A stretch of DNA of 64,000 nt from Rhynchopus sp. YZ270_cl-10 (GCA_964035575.1 OZ037922.1:310001-374000); one strand, 5' to 3'; shown: positions 32,604 to 42,814, numbered from the stretch's first letter. Notes: generated by a model not told the origin, from the sequence alone. Translations and numbers: made by a program.

Positions 32604-33502
32604 GGCATTCCCTGTGGGGGCATGCCCGGCATCCCCTGCATGCCCTGTGGGGGCATTCCGTGCTGCTGGGGCATACCGGGCATTCCCTGCATACCGTGCA
32701 TGCCCTGTGGGGGCATACCAGGCATGCCAGGCATACCCTGGGGCGGCATGCCCATGCCCTGCGGCATCTGCTGGGGCACACCTGCAGGCATGCCCAGTGG
32801 GCCCTGGTGGTTGTCCATCGGGTTCTCGGCCCACTCCTGCTTGGGCTCCTTCTTGTGCTCCTTGGGCAGCTCAAAGACGACCTTCTTCAGCGACGACGGC
32901 GGCTTGTCCGCTGCGTCCTGCACAGGTGCCGGTGTGGGTGCCACAGGTGCCTCCTGGCGGTGGTGGCGTGCCTGCTCCTGGCGGAAGGGGTGCTGGTGCA
33001 TGTGTCCCTGCGAGCCGGGCATGCCGTGCCCACCGTGGTGCTGGGGCAGCATGTGTGCGTGCTGGCCCATGTGGCCTGGGTGACGGGCCTGGTCCTGTCC
33101 GGGCATGCCGGGCATGCCCTTCATTCCGTGCATTCCGTGCGGCATCCCCTGCATGCCATGCTGTCCCTGCATACCGGGCATCCCCTGCGGCATACCCTGC
33201 ATCCCATGCATGCCGGGCATGCCGTGCTGGCTGGGCATGCCCCCCATACCGTGCTGCCCATGCTGTCCAGGCATCCCAGGCATACCCTGCTGTCCGTGCA
33301 TGCCCTGCATACCACCCATACCCCCCTGCATCCCGGGCATGCCCTGCATTCCCATACCAGGCATGCCACCCATGCCTCCCTGCATGCCGTGCTGGCCGGG
33401 CATTCCCTGCATACCGTGCATTCCCTGCATCTGCATTTTTGAACGGCTTCTTGTTGTGTGTGTTGTGTGGAATAACCTGAAAGGGGTGTGTGGTGTTTGC
33501 AT
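29490..33502 (-). CDS. Met/Gln/Gly/Pro-rich protein with conserved-looking C-terminal half
   Basis: Five exons: 33502-31835, 31776-31655, 31499-31364, 31309-31247 and 29861-29490. They join in frame to about 786 residues; starting at the second ATG (33436) would remove 22. Every donor is GTATGT. The first ~530 residues are built from GMPGM, MQGMPG, PPQGM and poly-Gln blocks, with Met about every third residue. Then comes an ordinary-looking segment (CTLTTFLQDKLYDSALPPVV, PIRICEQTDAFFKVSFKKIG, GDYCVSIDFDSEDDKKAFPL) that reads like a small alpha/beta domain, a helix, an Ala/Pro/Glu-rich stretch and a charged tail. I do not recognise the family. A low-complexity N-terminus of this kind suggests an assembly- or condensate-forming protein, but that is inference. 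The last intron is 1385 nt and holds a repeat array. Confidence 0.7.
29957..31192. repeat. Six-copy repeat array confined to one intron
   Basis: Full copies begin with AATCAGCGGCAATCACAAAT at about 29957, 30347, 30602 and 30890. Half copies lie at about 30176 and 31106. Each full unit (~185-210 bp) has two halves. The first ends with GGTTTATTCATCATGTAA. The second runs from GAGACATGGATCAG through TCTGGACCCGAAAAAATCGC to CAGGTGATTTGCAGCGA. Different short unique sequences separate the copies, so this is not a simple tandem array. The intron spans 29862-31246. Confidence 0.92.
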
Positions 33503-33673
33503 CTCTGCTGGGGCTGATTTTGATTATAAAAAATGAACCAGTTTTTTTTTTTTCCCGTTAATCGTGTGGGAAGGCAGAGGTTGCGAGAGAAATGATGCAC
33601 ACTCTCCCCAATAAATGCACAAATGCTGCATACCCCTACGTCAGGTGCTATCTGGGGTGTACCAAGGAAAAAA

Positions 33674-33728
33674 GAGAAGTTGAAAGTGCAAACGCCTCAC
33701 ATTCATCGGCGGACGCAAGCACTGAAAG
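33674..33728 (-). repeat. Family C dispersed repeat
   Basis: GAAGTTGAAAGTGCAAACGC, CTCACATTCATCGGCGGACG and CAAGCACTGAAAG. Confidence 0.8.
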
Positions 33729-33741
33729 AAAAAAAGGCAAA

Positions 33742-33853
33742 TAAAGTTGAAATACAAAAGCCCTCTCGTTGACAGTGTACCTTTTGGTGCATGACTGGGT
33801 ATACCCCCCAACCATGCAGTCCCTACATCCATTTCGAGGTTTACATCTGACAA
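33742..33853 (-). repeat. Family B dispersed repeat, long form
   Basis: GTTGAAATACAAAAGCCCTC, GTTGACAGTGTACCTTTTGG, CCCCCCAACCATGCAGTCCC and ATCCATTTCGAGGTTTACAT. This copy and the next define the ~110-bp full length. Confidence 0.85.
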
Positions 33854-33962
33854 ACAAGAAGTAATATACTGTAAGACACACATCTAAAAAAGCACACACA
33901 AAAGGGAGACACCACCAACAATCGATCTGTCGAGAATTGCAAAAGGGGCATTTTGTATTATT

Positions 33963-34030
33963 ACACGGATACTGCTAGACCTGGGATTTCGTCCCCCATC
34001 ATATCTGACCAGATCTAGCAGTATCCGTGT
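33963..34030. mobile_element. Short hairpin element (17-bp perfect arms)
   Basis: Arms ACACGGATACTGCTAGA and TCTAGCAGTATCCGTGT are exact inverted copies separated by 34 bp. Likely a very small MITE or MITE remnant. A structural RNA hairpin is the alternative. Confidence 0.75.
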
Positions 34031-34607
34031 TGATTACCTTTTTGCCGCCCTATGCGAGAGAACCTGACCCCGGAGAAATGGGAGGGGACGGGGGGAATAA
34101 AAGAAACACGGGATGTATGTAGATCCTTCCCCTTCGCCGTGGAGAACGTCGTCTGATCAGAAGCTAATGCATTCCGTGTGTAGATGGTCAGATGAACTAC
34201 GTCACCAAAAGTGTAAAATGTTTGTTTTAAAAAAAGGCAAATGAGAAAAGCGACAAAAAAGCGAGACAAAAAAACTTTGAAAGAAACGAATGAATGTGCA
34301 TCTCTCTCTCTCATCTAAAAAGCAGACGAGAGGCGAGACATCCCACACACCATTTTTTTTTTTTTTTTTGGAAACTGCTCCAAACAGTACCAAAAACACA
34401 CTTTCCTGATGAGATTCAAAAGAACGGCAGCTCAACGGTGGCCGGGTAGGTGATCCAAGCCTCCCTGAACTCCGCCACCTAAACGAGACATACAAAAGTA
34501 ATTATTTTTTTTTTTGTATTTTTTTTTTTTTTGAGTAACAACACCATCACCACCTCCAGCAGTCGTCACCCAACACACAACAGAGACCTTCCCCTGTTCC
34601 CTATTCT

Positions 34608-35912
34608 TCACAGCTCATGCGCCGCCTGGACCTGGACTGTCACCACGAGCGTTCCGTTGAAAAGAAAACCCCCTTCGAGGACACGTTCACGTCTGATCAG
34701 ACGCCTCCACCCCCAGCCTGCAGAGCGCCAGCGGGACTGTGTTGGCGCGATGGAGCGGAACATCGATTTGGTGGGCGCGACGTTGACAATCTCGACGGAG
34801 TACTTGCTGAGCGTGTCTGTGTTTTTGTACGCACCGAAGGTGATGAAGCCGTGCGTGTTCCCATCGCCTCTGGGGTACACCCGGCAGGTCCACCTATCGC
34901 CGCAGGCATCGGAAAAGGAGGGGCTCTCTATGTAACGTTCGGTGCGGAGTTTGAAGTCAGAGATCCGCCACACAAAGCGGCCGGGGCGTTCTCTTGAGGG
35001 TGTTGCGTCGGGCTCGCTCCCTTCTCCCCTCTCGCACGCGGGGCTCCTGGTGTGGTCGATCGTCATATCCAACACCCCCGCCGTTGTTTCAAACTCCGCA
35101 AACGAAGCCTGCCCCAGCAAATCGATCTCCGTGGACGCCCCGCTGAGCACCTGAGAGCGGAGTGCGAGGTTCGCACCCTCCAGCGCTTTGCAGCGACGGA
35201 AGAGCGGGTGGCAGGAGGCATACTCACAGGAGGACACATGCCGGTCCATCTCCGTGGCGCGGATCACTGCGGTGCAGCCATATTGGTGGTGGTGGCAGCG
35301 GGTGGGCACGTTGCCGCATTGGTGAATATGCGCCGCCATCTCCGCAGTGCGCACCCGAACACCGCACAGAAACGGACACGCCAGCTGCAGGTCTTCGCAC
35401 CCCACAACGTGCTCCGCAAGCTCGCTCACGGCAACCCGCTTCTTGCACAGTGTGCACACCACCTTCTTCTTCGCGCACCGTGCGCTGTGCGCCGGCAAAT
35501 CCTTCTGCACAACAAACGACCCACAATGATTACACTGTGCCCTCGCCCTGTCGTTATTGCAGACAGAGAGATGGGTTTTCAATGCATCCAAACTCCCCTG
35601 CCATTCACACGGCGCACAGGACAGCGTTGACTCAGCAGACCTCGACTGCGAAGGCTCCACTGCATGCGGACAGCGTACAGGCAGCTCAAGAACTAACTCA
35701 CGCCGGGTAAGGTCCTTTTGCACTACCCCAGTCCGATCGAGCCGCGCTCTGCAGCATGGGCAGTTGCCCACCCGGCTCAGGCAGTCCCGACAGAACCCCG
35801 TCTGGCAGCCTATGTGATACACTGCGTCCTTGCAGACCAGAAGGCAGATGGGGCACTTCAGCGTGGCGGAAATGGTGTTGAGGCCGGTGAAGATTTCATC
35901 GGGGTGTCCCAT
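34608..35912 (-). CDS. TRAF-type protein: RING-like, zinc fingers, MATH domain
   Basis: 434 residues from the ATG at 35910-35912; the frame is open upstream but has no other ATG. The N-terminus has a RING-like module, CPICLLVCKDAVYHIGCQTG then FCRDCL and CPCC. The usual CGH before FCRxC reads CQTG, so the His ligand seems replaced. Next come TRAF-type zinc-finger pairs, visible as CNHCG...H..C, CTLCKKRV...H..C, CPFLCG...H..C and CHHHQYGC...H..C. The last ~130 residues form a MATH/TRAF-C domain (FVWRISDFKLRTERYIESPS, GDRWTCRVYPRGDGNTHGFI). Such proteins are adaptors or E3 ubiquitin ligases in many protists. Whether the altered RING still binds E2 is open. There is no long coiled coil between fingers and MATH, so trimerisation is not evident. 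Confidence 0.88.
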   Translation of the reverse strand: MGHPDEIFTGLNTISATLKCPICLLVCKDAVYHIGCQTGFCRDCLSRVGNCPCCRARLDRTGVVQKDLTRRELVLELPVRCPHAVEPSQSRSAESTLSCAPCEWQGSLDALKTHLSVCNNDRARAQCNHCGSFVVQKDLPAHSARCAKKKVVCTLCKKRVAVSELAEHVVGCEDLQLACPFLCGVRVRTAEMAAHIHQCGNVPTRCHHHQYGCTAVIRATEMDRHVSSCEYASCHPLFRRCKALEGANLALRSQVLSGASTEIDLLGQASFAEFETTAGVLDMTIDHTRSPACERGEGSEPDATPSRERPGRFVWRISDFKLRTERYIESPSFSDACGDRWTCRVYPRGDGNTHGFITFGAYKNTDTLSKYSVEIVNVAPTKSMFRSIAPTQSRWRSAGWGWRRLIRRERVLEGGFLFNGTLVVTVQVQAAHEL

Positions 35913-36809
35913 TTTGTGTGTTTTGTTGAGATGAGAAAATCTGATGGGGGGTTTTTGAGAAAGTATGTGGGTGTCGAGGGTGGAATGCAAGTTTTGAAGA
36001 GAGAAAAAAAAGTGCTAAAACGCTGTGTGAAGTAGGGTGGCATGCACTGTCATGAGAGGGGCACTCTCATCCACTGTTGATCCATTAAATAAAGCCGACT
36101 TGAAATACAACAGCCCCAAAAAAGTGGACCTTTGGTATATGATTGGTGTACCGTGGGGGTGGACCCCCAACCATGCAGTCCCTATATCCATTTCGTGGTT
36201 TTACATTTGATGGCAAATGAGGGATAGGAGGGAAGAGGGGGGCTTTGTAACAGTTTTTGTTGTTTCACTGTGTGGGGTTTCCCTGCAAACAAAAAAAATC
36301 CCGAATTTGGGGGAGGAAATAATGGCAGCAAAAATCGCAACAAAAAAAAAAAAAAGAGGTTTTTTGGAAGCTGAGAGAGAACATAACTGAGGGAGACGCT
36401 TACCCATCACTCTTTTGGTGGGGGAAAAAAAATTGTAACTCGTTGTCGGAACATACACAAAAAAAGGGTAGCTTTTTTTCTATCTGAAACGCAAAAAAAG
36501 AGAGGGGGAAAAAGAAGAAAATCAGAGGAATGTGCCTCTCGTGCACACAGACAGATCTCCAAAAAAAAATACGTCGGGTGAGTAAAAAAGATTGATCGTA
36601 AGAAACGCACCCTTTTTTCCCCCTGCACCTCCCTCTCCAACTGAAAAATGTTCCAACAGAAAATAGGCGCTTGATAAAAAAAAAAACGGCGGAGCACACT
36701 CTAGGGTGGCTACACTAATACAACCAAGTTTTTTTCAAAAACTACCCAAAACACTCGTTCAAAAAACCCCCCCTTACCCCCTCCAAATATACTTATCCAC
36801 ATGCACTGC
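35913..36809. other. Intergenic region with one long family B repeat
   Basis: No gene seen. A family B copy lies at 36098-36212. GAATGTGCCTCTCGTGCACA near 36527 is a family H variant. The remainder is homopolymer-rich. Confidence 0.5.
36098..36212 (-). repeat. Family B dispersed repeat, long form
   Basis: CCGACTTGAAATACAACAGC, GTGGACCTTTGGTATATGAT, GACCCCCAACCATGCAGTCC and CCATTTCGTGGTTTTACATT. Confidence 0.85.
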
Positions 36810-38526
36810 TTAGGCCATCTTGATCAAATCCTTCATGATGTTTTTGTGGTGGGACTCGAGGGTTCCGCCGCCAATCTGTTTTTTTGTTGTGTTGGTTGAA
36901 TTTACTACATTTGGATGAGTCCACATACCTCAAGGAGCTTTGCGTCACGCCAGAGTCTCTCGACAGGCATGTCGCGTGCGTAACCCATACCACCGAGAAC
37001 CTGCATGGAGGCGTCGGCCACTTCCTTACCAATGGGTGTTGCGAAGAGTTTTGCTGCGTCTGTTCCGATGCGGTTCTGGCTGTTGGGTCCGACACTGCGT
37101 GCTACCGCGTAGGTAAGCACCTTGGCCGCCTCTGTCTTCGTGAAGCCCTCAGCAATGTACTTCTGGATCTGCCCGTACTGTGCGATCGGCTTGCCGAAAG
37201 CCTTGCGCTGGTTTGCCCAGTCGAACATCACCTCGCAGCAGCGCTCCGCAATGCCGACAGACATGGCAGCAAGCGTGAGACGCTCGAGCTCAAGGTTGCG
37301 CATCATGCACATCACACCGCCGCCCTCTTCGCCAATGCGGTTCTCAACAGGCACCTTCACGTTGTCGAAGAACAGCTCCGCCATCGTCGACCCACGCATA
37401 CCACATTTGTCGATCTTGTTTCCGTTCGTGAAGCCCTCCATCCCACGCTCCACAAGGAACGCCGTCACAGCCCCATCGACCTTCGCGTACACAAGGAAGA
37501 CGTTCGCGTGGGTCGCGTTTGTGATCCACGTCTTGCTGCCGTTCAGCACGTAGTAGTCTCCCTGGCGCACCGCCTTGGTGCTCATGCCAAGCACGTCAGT
37601 GCCCGCAGAGGGCTCGCTCATTCCCATGGCACCGATCCACTCACCGGACATGGTCTTCTCGAGGTACTTCTCACGCTGCAGTTCGTTGGAGGCGTTGTAG
37701 AAGTTGTTCACGAAGAGCCTGTAGTGTAGTGATGGGTGATGGGTGAGGGTGATGAATGATGAAATCATTATCTTTACCATCGCGCAAACAAAAAGACAAC
37801 GGTCGCCAAAAGGTGTGGGACACAAAAAGATCCTGGTTGATCCGCATTTTTTCAAGTCGACGGCAACATCTAAAAGAGCTAGCGAAGGTGAGGGTGTGCA
37901 GAGTGTTGAGTGATTGGAGAGAACCGAACATCCATCAGGAAACATCGGGTCTGTACCCTATAGGTGAACCCTTCCCGCACAAAGCAGAGCAACAAAAAAG
38001 CTTTTTACTGCATCTCAATTTCTACTGTTGCGGGGAACGCACTCTCTGAGCCAAGGCATTATGCCATGGGTCACTACTGCATTGCCAGGAAGAAGGGTTG
38101 TTTATACGAGAATACCAAAGTGTCCTCCCGAAGCTGACTTTAACTTTTTTCCAAATATGAAACAAAAAAAAAGAATACATACATAGAGTGTGCGAGGTAG
38201 GCGAGTGTGAACCCAGCGTCGTATTTGCAGAGCTCGTGGTGCACGATGCACGCAGCTGTCGCGTCCATGCCTGCCCCTCCGTGCTCCGAGGGCACTGTGA
38301 TACCCATGACTCCCAGCTCGCCAAGTTCCCTGAAGAGCTCGACGTTGAAGTCCGCATTGACGTCCGCCTCACGTGCCTGCGGCTCCACCTTCTCCTTTGC
38401 AAAGCGTGCCACCATCTCACGCAGCTGTGCGTGCTCCTCCGTGGGGTTCAGGAGGAAGTCCATCCCCTGCAGACCCAGGCACCGGGCACCCTGCTTGCGG
38501 GCAATCGTCACTGCGCAACGCTTCAT
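36810..38526 (-). CDS. Acyl-CoA dehydrogenase, isovaleryl-CoA-dehydrogenase type
   Basis: Three exons (38526-38183, 37718-36929, 36875-36810), in frame, 399 residues, stop TAA at 36810-36812. It is a mitochondrial flavoenzyme that oxidises acyl-CoA thioesters. The short Arg/Lys-containing N-terminus looks like a targeting peptide. Family landmarks include GAMGMSEPSAGTDVLGM, YYVLNGSKTWITNATHANVF, LDKxGMRGS-like IDKCGMRGSTMAE and FGKPIAQYGQIQKYIAEG. The catalytic base points to the isovaleryl type: NLELERLTLA carries the Glu used by IVD, while the C-terminal site reads LLEIGGGTLES instead of the YEGT of medium-chain enzymes. Leucine catabolism is therefore the likeliest role. The 22-codon last exon was found by splice logic. 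Confidence 0.88.
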
Positions 38527-38694
38527 TTTGTGTTTGTGTGGTTTTTCTCTCTTATTCAGTTGTCGTTTTGAAGAAGGTTGTTTGCTGAGTCATTCAAAAA
38601 TATCCCACTTTTTTGGCCAAGAATTTGTCTCAATTATCATTGAAAGAAAAAATGTTGAAACGTGCTAAAAACGCAGCTCAAAAAAAAAGTGAAC

Positions 38695-40527
38695 TTAAGT
38701 TTTGAGTGTCACTTCGTTGCGGAAGTGTTCACACGGGAGGGAGAAGGGGGAGGGGAGGGGTGGTGATGGGGATACTCCTGCCGGGTAGCATTTGTCCACA
38801 TAGGAGAAAACCTGCCACAGAATGATGAACACCGAGAAGGCCGCCACCATGCCTAAGCACGCTGCGATGAGGTCGCCATACGTGCCCCACCTCTCCAGCA
38901 GGAAGCAGCGGAAGGGCACCTTCATCCACTGCCGCCCCGACCTGGGCAGTTCACAGAGCAGCTCCCCACGGAGACCCTCCTGCTCGACCTCTGCGTTGCA
39001 GATGATCTCCCACATCCGCAGCTGTATTGTGTCCAGCGCACCTCTCCCGGCATCTGTCGTGCTTTTGAAGTACGTACACCCCAACGCCATGCGTGGGTTT
39101 CCATTTCCGATTTTGTAGTTGGCCGGTTTCGATGTTGCCCCCGCCTCCCATCGTCTTGCCATTAACGCGAAATACAACTTCCATTCTCGTTGATCGGTGA
39201 CCCGGGTGCGGTGTTTGGTCACCCAGAGGGTAGCTTCGTCGGAGATGTTTTTTGCGAGATTGTCGTTTTGTTGTAAAAAGGAGAGCGTGGCAGAGAGGTT
39301 CGCCTCGAGTTTGGTAACGTCGTGGGTCAGAGGGAGGTAGTGGACGAAGGGGATGACGTCTGGGAAGTAGCTTTCTTCGTACTCAACCTGAAGGCCAAGG
39401 ACAACTCCGGAGGCCTTCATGAGAAAGGGAAAGCGCGCTGTGGCGCCGTAGCCGTCGACGGCGAGGAGGTATTTCGCCTGCACCATGTCATCCCAGGCAA
39501 GGCTTTTGGTTGTGAAAACGGATCGGTTCGTTGCCGTAGGATCTAACGCACACACTGCTCGAATGCCCCCTGCAGCTTCCACCAAATCTACGTCAATTGC
39601 GCGGGATTTGATGTGCGCATTGACAGTTTTGATGCATGTACGATTTGTTGCGTCAGGAAAAGGTTGCAGTCGGACATCAATTTTAACCCCCGCAATGTCC
39701 CGAACAAATTGGGTAAGAAACGCCAATTGAAACCTCTGTGCATTCCAGGCCTGCCCTCGGAGTAATACCTCGGGTTTGAGATCCTCCCATCGGGGCGGTT
39801 CTCGCCGTGCTCGATGGTCTTGGAGAACGTTCATCCAGGCCAGCGGAATGTGTTTCGGACAGTTTCTGTTTGACGCACTATACGTCACTACCGGATACGG
39901 CGGGGGCTTCGCTGAGTTGAACGTACACTTTCCATGCACAGCGCACCTCGATGCATCAGTGAACAACACCACAACATCAAAGGTCTGTCTTGCATTAGAA
40001 ATCCCCCCCTTAATCCCCTCAAGAATAACTCCAATAGCGGCAGAGAGGTAGCACCGTGTGTACCCAGAGCGTTTCACACCTTCTTCTGGCGCATTAAACG
40101 TTTCCCACGAATGGATTTTCCCTTCAACAATGAAGACCCGCACACCGTGCTCATCATGGGGTAAACGGTGGTGCTGGATGAGATACTCTGATTGGGTACG
40201 CGAAATGGTTTCATAAGGCGCAAGCCGCTTCGACAACCGAGCACCACGTTTCTGGCACATCATACGTTCCTCCCCTCCCACCACAGCAGCGCAGATCGAG
40301 GCAACAACAATCCTATCCTCCTGATTGGTCATCCCCCCCAGCCAGTCTGTCTCTCTCTCCGCACGCTGTCTTTCTAAATTCGCGTCTCTCAAAGAAGATA
40401 TATCCGAAACAGAAGCAGGCAACGATGGTAACAACGAAGCACCAAAACGCACGACATCCCCATCAACTGAAAAGGTACTTAACAAAAAGGTTAGGCAGCA
40501 AAGCAAAGGCGGGGGGGAGTGGGGCAT
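38695..40527 (-). CDS. Glycosyltransferase family 90 (CAP10/POGLUT-like) membrane protein
   Basis: 610 residues, single exon, ATG at 40525-40527. The N-terminus (MPHSPPPLLCCLTFLLSTFS) is signal-like. The recognisable part is about residues 330-440: KYLLAVDGYGATARFPFLMK, then SGVVLGLQVEYEESYFPDVI, PFVHYLPLTHDVTKLEANLS and NLAKNISDEATLWV. This matches the C-terminal half of the CAP10/Rumi domain, in which KYLLxxDG...RF/L and HYxPL are the conserved signatures. The N-terminal region is less clear. Near the C-terminus lies a transmembrane helix (DLIAACLGMVAAFSVFIILW). A secretory-pathway O-glycosyltransferase, glucose or xylose for example, is the expected role. Donor and acceptor are unknown. 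Confidence 0.75.
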   Translation of the reverse strand: MPHSPPPLLCCLTFLLSTFSVDGDVVRFGASLLPSLPASVSDISSLRDANLERQRAERETDWLGGMTNQEDRIVVASICAAVVGGEERMMCQKRGARLSKRLAPYETISRTQSEYLIQHHRLPHDEHGVRVFIVEGKIHSWETFNAPEEGVKRSGYTRCYLSAAIGVILEGIKGGISNARQTFDVVVLFTDASRCAVHGKCTFNSAKPPPYPVVTYSASNRNCPKHIPLAWMNVLQDHRARREPPRWEDLKPEVLLRGQAWNAQRFQLAFLTQFVRDIAGVKIDVRLQPFPDATNRTCIKTVNAHIKSRAIDVDLVEAAGGIRAVCALDPTATNRSVFTTKSLAWDDMVQAKYLLAVDGYGATARFPFLMKASGVVLGLQVEYEESYFPDVIPFVHYLPLTHDVTKLEANLSATLSFLQQNDNLAKNISDEATLWVTKHRTRVTDQREWKLYFALMARRWEAGATSKPANYKIGNGNPRMALGCTYFKSTTDAGRGALDTIQLRMWEIICNAEVEQEGLRGELLCELPRSGRQWMKVPFRCFLLERWGTYGDLIAACLGMVAAFSVFIILWQVFSYVDKCYPAGVSPSPPLPSPFSLPCEHFRNEVTLKT

Positions 40528-40825
40528 TTAAAGAGAAGGGCAAAAAAAAAGTGTAAATTTGTTGTAAATGAAAAAAGGGGGGTGAAAGGGGGGGGGGAAG
40601 GGGGCCTATTCGTAGTGGTAGGAGCAAAGGTTGGTAGGGCAGTACAGTACAGTACAGTACAGTACAGTACAGTACAGTACAGTACAGTACAGTACAGTAC
40701 AGTACAGTACAGTACAGTACAGTACAGTACAGTACAGTACAGTACAGTACAGTACAGTACAGTACAGTACAGTAGGTTGCTTCGTCAGGAGGGGAGAGGG
40801 GAAGCTTTGTGTGCACATTTGAAAC
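40528..40825. other. Spacer upstream of the GT90 gene
   Basis: No gene. It contains a 134-bp pentanucleotide microsatellite that fills almost half of it. Confidence 0.7.
40641..40774. repeat. (AGTAC)n microsatellite, ~27 units
   Basis: A perfect run of AGTAC from 40641 to 40774 with no interruption. The unit contains GTAC, a palindrome. It lies about 115 bp upstream of the GT90 ATG on the gene strand. Confidence 0.98.
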
Positions 40826-41058
40826 GAAAGAGAATGGGGGAGGAATTCGATATGTTTATTTTATTGCGTTGAAACTATGAAGGGGGGCGTGAAGCCACCC
40901 CCTTGCTTGCACCTTTCAAGTCACAGAGAAAGCGATAGAAGAAAACAAAACAGTTCAACAAAAGAATATGAACAGCAAAGCGATGAAAAACCCTTACAAG
41001 GCTCTGGTGTGTCCACTCTGCAACGTCAAGACACAGCACGCTTGATGCCAACAAAAAA

Positions 41059-41108
41059 AAGTGAAGTGGATTAGTGCAAAAGGCCTGTGGGACGCAGGCA
41101 CTGACACG
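41059..41108 (-). repeat. Family C dispersed repeat
   Basis: AAGTGAAGTGGATTAGTGCA, AAAGGCCTGTGGGACGCAGG and CACTGACAC. Its duplicated counterpart is at 53275-53323. Confidence 0.75.
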
Positions 41109-41265
41109 CTAAAACAACAAAGGGGGTGAGGAAAAGGGGAAAAGGGGAAAAGGCAAAGAGGAACCACACGGTGCTCTTTATGATCTGCACCTGTGTGGTA
41201 AATGAATGTGTGATATGTGGGTTGATTCCCACAACATTCGTTACCTCAAAAAGAAAAGAAAGGTT

Positions 41266-41309
41266 TACAAGATGAACCTAAGCCTCTCAGTGCTAAGTCA
41301 CCTTAAAAA
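41266..41309 (-). repeat. Family H hairpin repeat
   Basis: TTTACAAGATGAACCTAAGC, then CTCTCAGTGCTAAGTCACCT. Counterpart at 53479-53522. Confidence 0.8.
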
Positions 41310-41452
41310 GTGGAAGGTTTTTGTAATCCAAAAAGGGGGATTAATAAAAATGGTGGTAAAAACGAAAAATTGGTTCTCTCTTACTTTGGCTTTTGTCTTT
41401 TTCTGCCAAAAAAACAATAACCAAAGCAATACAGACAATAAAATAAAAGTCG

Positions 41453-41527
41453 GATTGGTGCTCCAGGAGGGGTCGATATTGACAGGTCTCTGACAGGTCG
41501 TTGACCGATTTCCGAAAGCACCACGGA
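41453..41527. mobile_element. Family F short inverted-repeat element
   Basis: TTGGTGCTCCAGGAGGGGTC at one end and CCGAAAGCACCACGG at the other, with ATATTGACAGGTCTCTGACA inside. Confidence 0.75.
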
Positions 41528-41756
41528 TGTGGAAGCTTTTTTTTCTAGGCTACAAAATGGGAGTAAAAAAACCCCGCGAGGAGAACTTGATATGATGTAG
41601 TGTGTCTCTCGCGGGTGGTGGTGACAGGATGGAGGGAGGGGAGAGTGGAGAGGGGAGAGGGAGAAAAGAGGGAGAGAAAGACTCAAAAGAGTGAAGAAAT
41701 AAACATTTGAACTAGAACTTTGCATCCTGGGATTGTGGGGAAAGAAAAAAGAAAAC

Positions 41757-41798
41757 TTGAAGATGAATGATGCCTCTCGTGCACACACTCATCTAAAG
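41757..41798 (-). repeat. Family H variant
   Basis: CTTGAAGATGAATGATGCCT followed by CTCGTGCACACACTCATCTA. Same leader and CCTCTCGTG loop, but a different stem. Counterpart at 53970-54010. Confidence 0.65.
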
Positions 41799-42814
41799 GA
41801 ATCCGCAACACGAACAAAAAGGAAAATGCCCAAAACACGGTCTCTCTAAGCACACACTCGTGTCTCATGAGTTACGACGTCGACTGCACAAAAAAAAGAA
41901 GAAGTGATGAATTGGGGTAGTCCTCTCGGCCCGCATACATCCATTTTTCAGTCATTGTTTTTTTGTGCAACAAAAAACCGTTAAATTGGGACCCATGTTT
42001 CCTTTTGGAGGTGTTGTTTCTTACTCCCGTGAGGCTTTTGATTGTCTTCCCCCCTTTAGCTTTGCACAAGCAGCACTTCTCAAAAACCAAGAAAAGTGGT
42101 GAATGTGCGAAAAAGAAGAGGAGATGAACAACCAAAGCCTTCTTGGGCATGCCACGAAGTCAATCAGAAAGTTTCTAATACGTTCACGAAAGCGTCCGAA
42201 AGCCCTTTTTAACAATCTTATTTTCAAATGGTTGTTCGAAAAACGTGCATTTGTATTGAGTGTTAGTGTTGAAATCACAAAACAAGAGTGTTTTTCTGTA
42301 TTGTTTCTTTCGTTGGGTAACGGCGCATTCAAAAATAAGAAAAGAGAGAAAGAAATTATATTCATAAAGAAGGAAAAATGGAAAAGCAGAGAAATTGCAA
42401 GATTGCAACACAACACTATTCCAAGAATTGCAAAAAGTGTTCTTCAAAAAGATTGAAGAATAAAATGAAAATTAAAAAATTAAAAAATAATCAAATCATC
42501 GAACACCTGACGCAGCACACATCATGTCTTGAAAAAAAAGGATAAAAGGTACATCCATGTTGTCTTGCATGTGTGCTGTGTTGCCATGTGGACTTCAGGT
42601 TGCTCGAGTCCTGCCCGATAACAGTTCCCATCGGTTCTTCCCAGCCCGCAACTTGCATTGTGGCAGGGAGAGGAGAAATAGAATATGGGGCAGTTTTTGA
42701 CATAAAAGACAGGATAAAAGGAGAAAGGAAGGGTGAAAGGAAGGGAGGAAGACTTGGAAAGGAGTCTCATGCAATGCGACTCTTCCAAATAAAAAGAAAA
42801 ATGATGAAAAAGAA

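Larger units (their letters stand above)
33503..34607. other. Intergenic region with family C and B repeats and a hairpin element
   Basis: No gene seen. It holds one family C and one long family B copy and a perfect 17-bp-arm hairpin element. Confidence 0.55.
40826..42814. other. Non-coding part of duplication unit A
   Basis: No credible gene on either strand. It carries family C (41059), two family H forms (41266 and 41757) and family F (41453). It is the region downstream of the LOX fusion gene on the gene strand. Confidence 0.6.

Noticed and set aside
32257-33480. Long plus-strand and alternate-frame ORFs opposite the Met-rich exon
   Set aside because: They are by-products of the GC-rich repeat coding for GMPGM; the minus frame continues in phase over four introns into ordinary protein sequence.
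40519-40872. ORFs of repeated tyrosine/valine units across the AGTAC array
   Set aside because: A pentanucleotide repeat stays open in all frames when it lacks stops; no real gene features.
41206-41493. 95-codon ORF conserved in both duplication units (also 53421-53708)
   Set aside because: Conservation reflects recent duplication; it overlaps family H and family F repeats and has no domain-like sequence.
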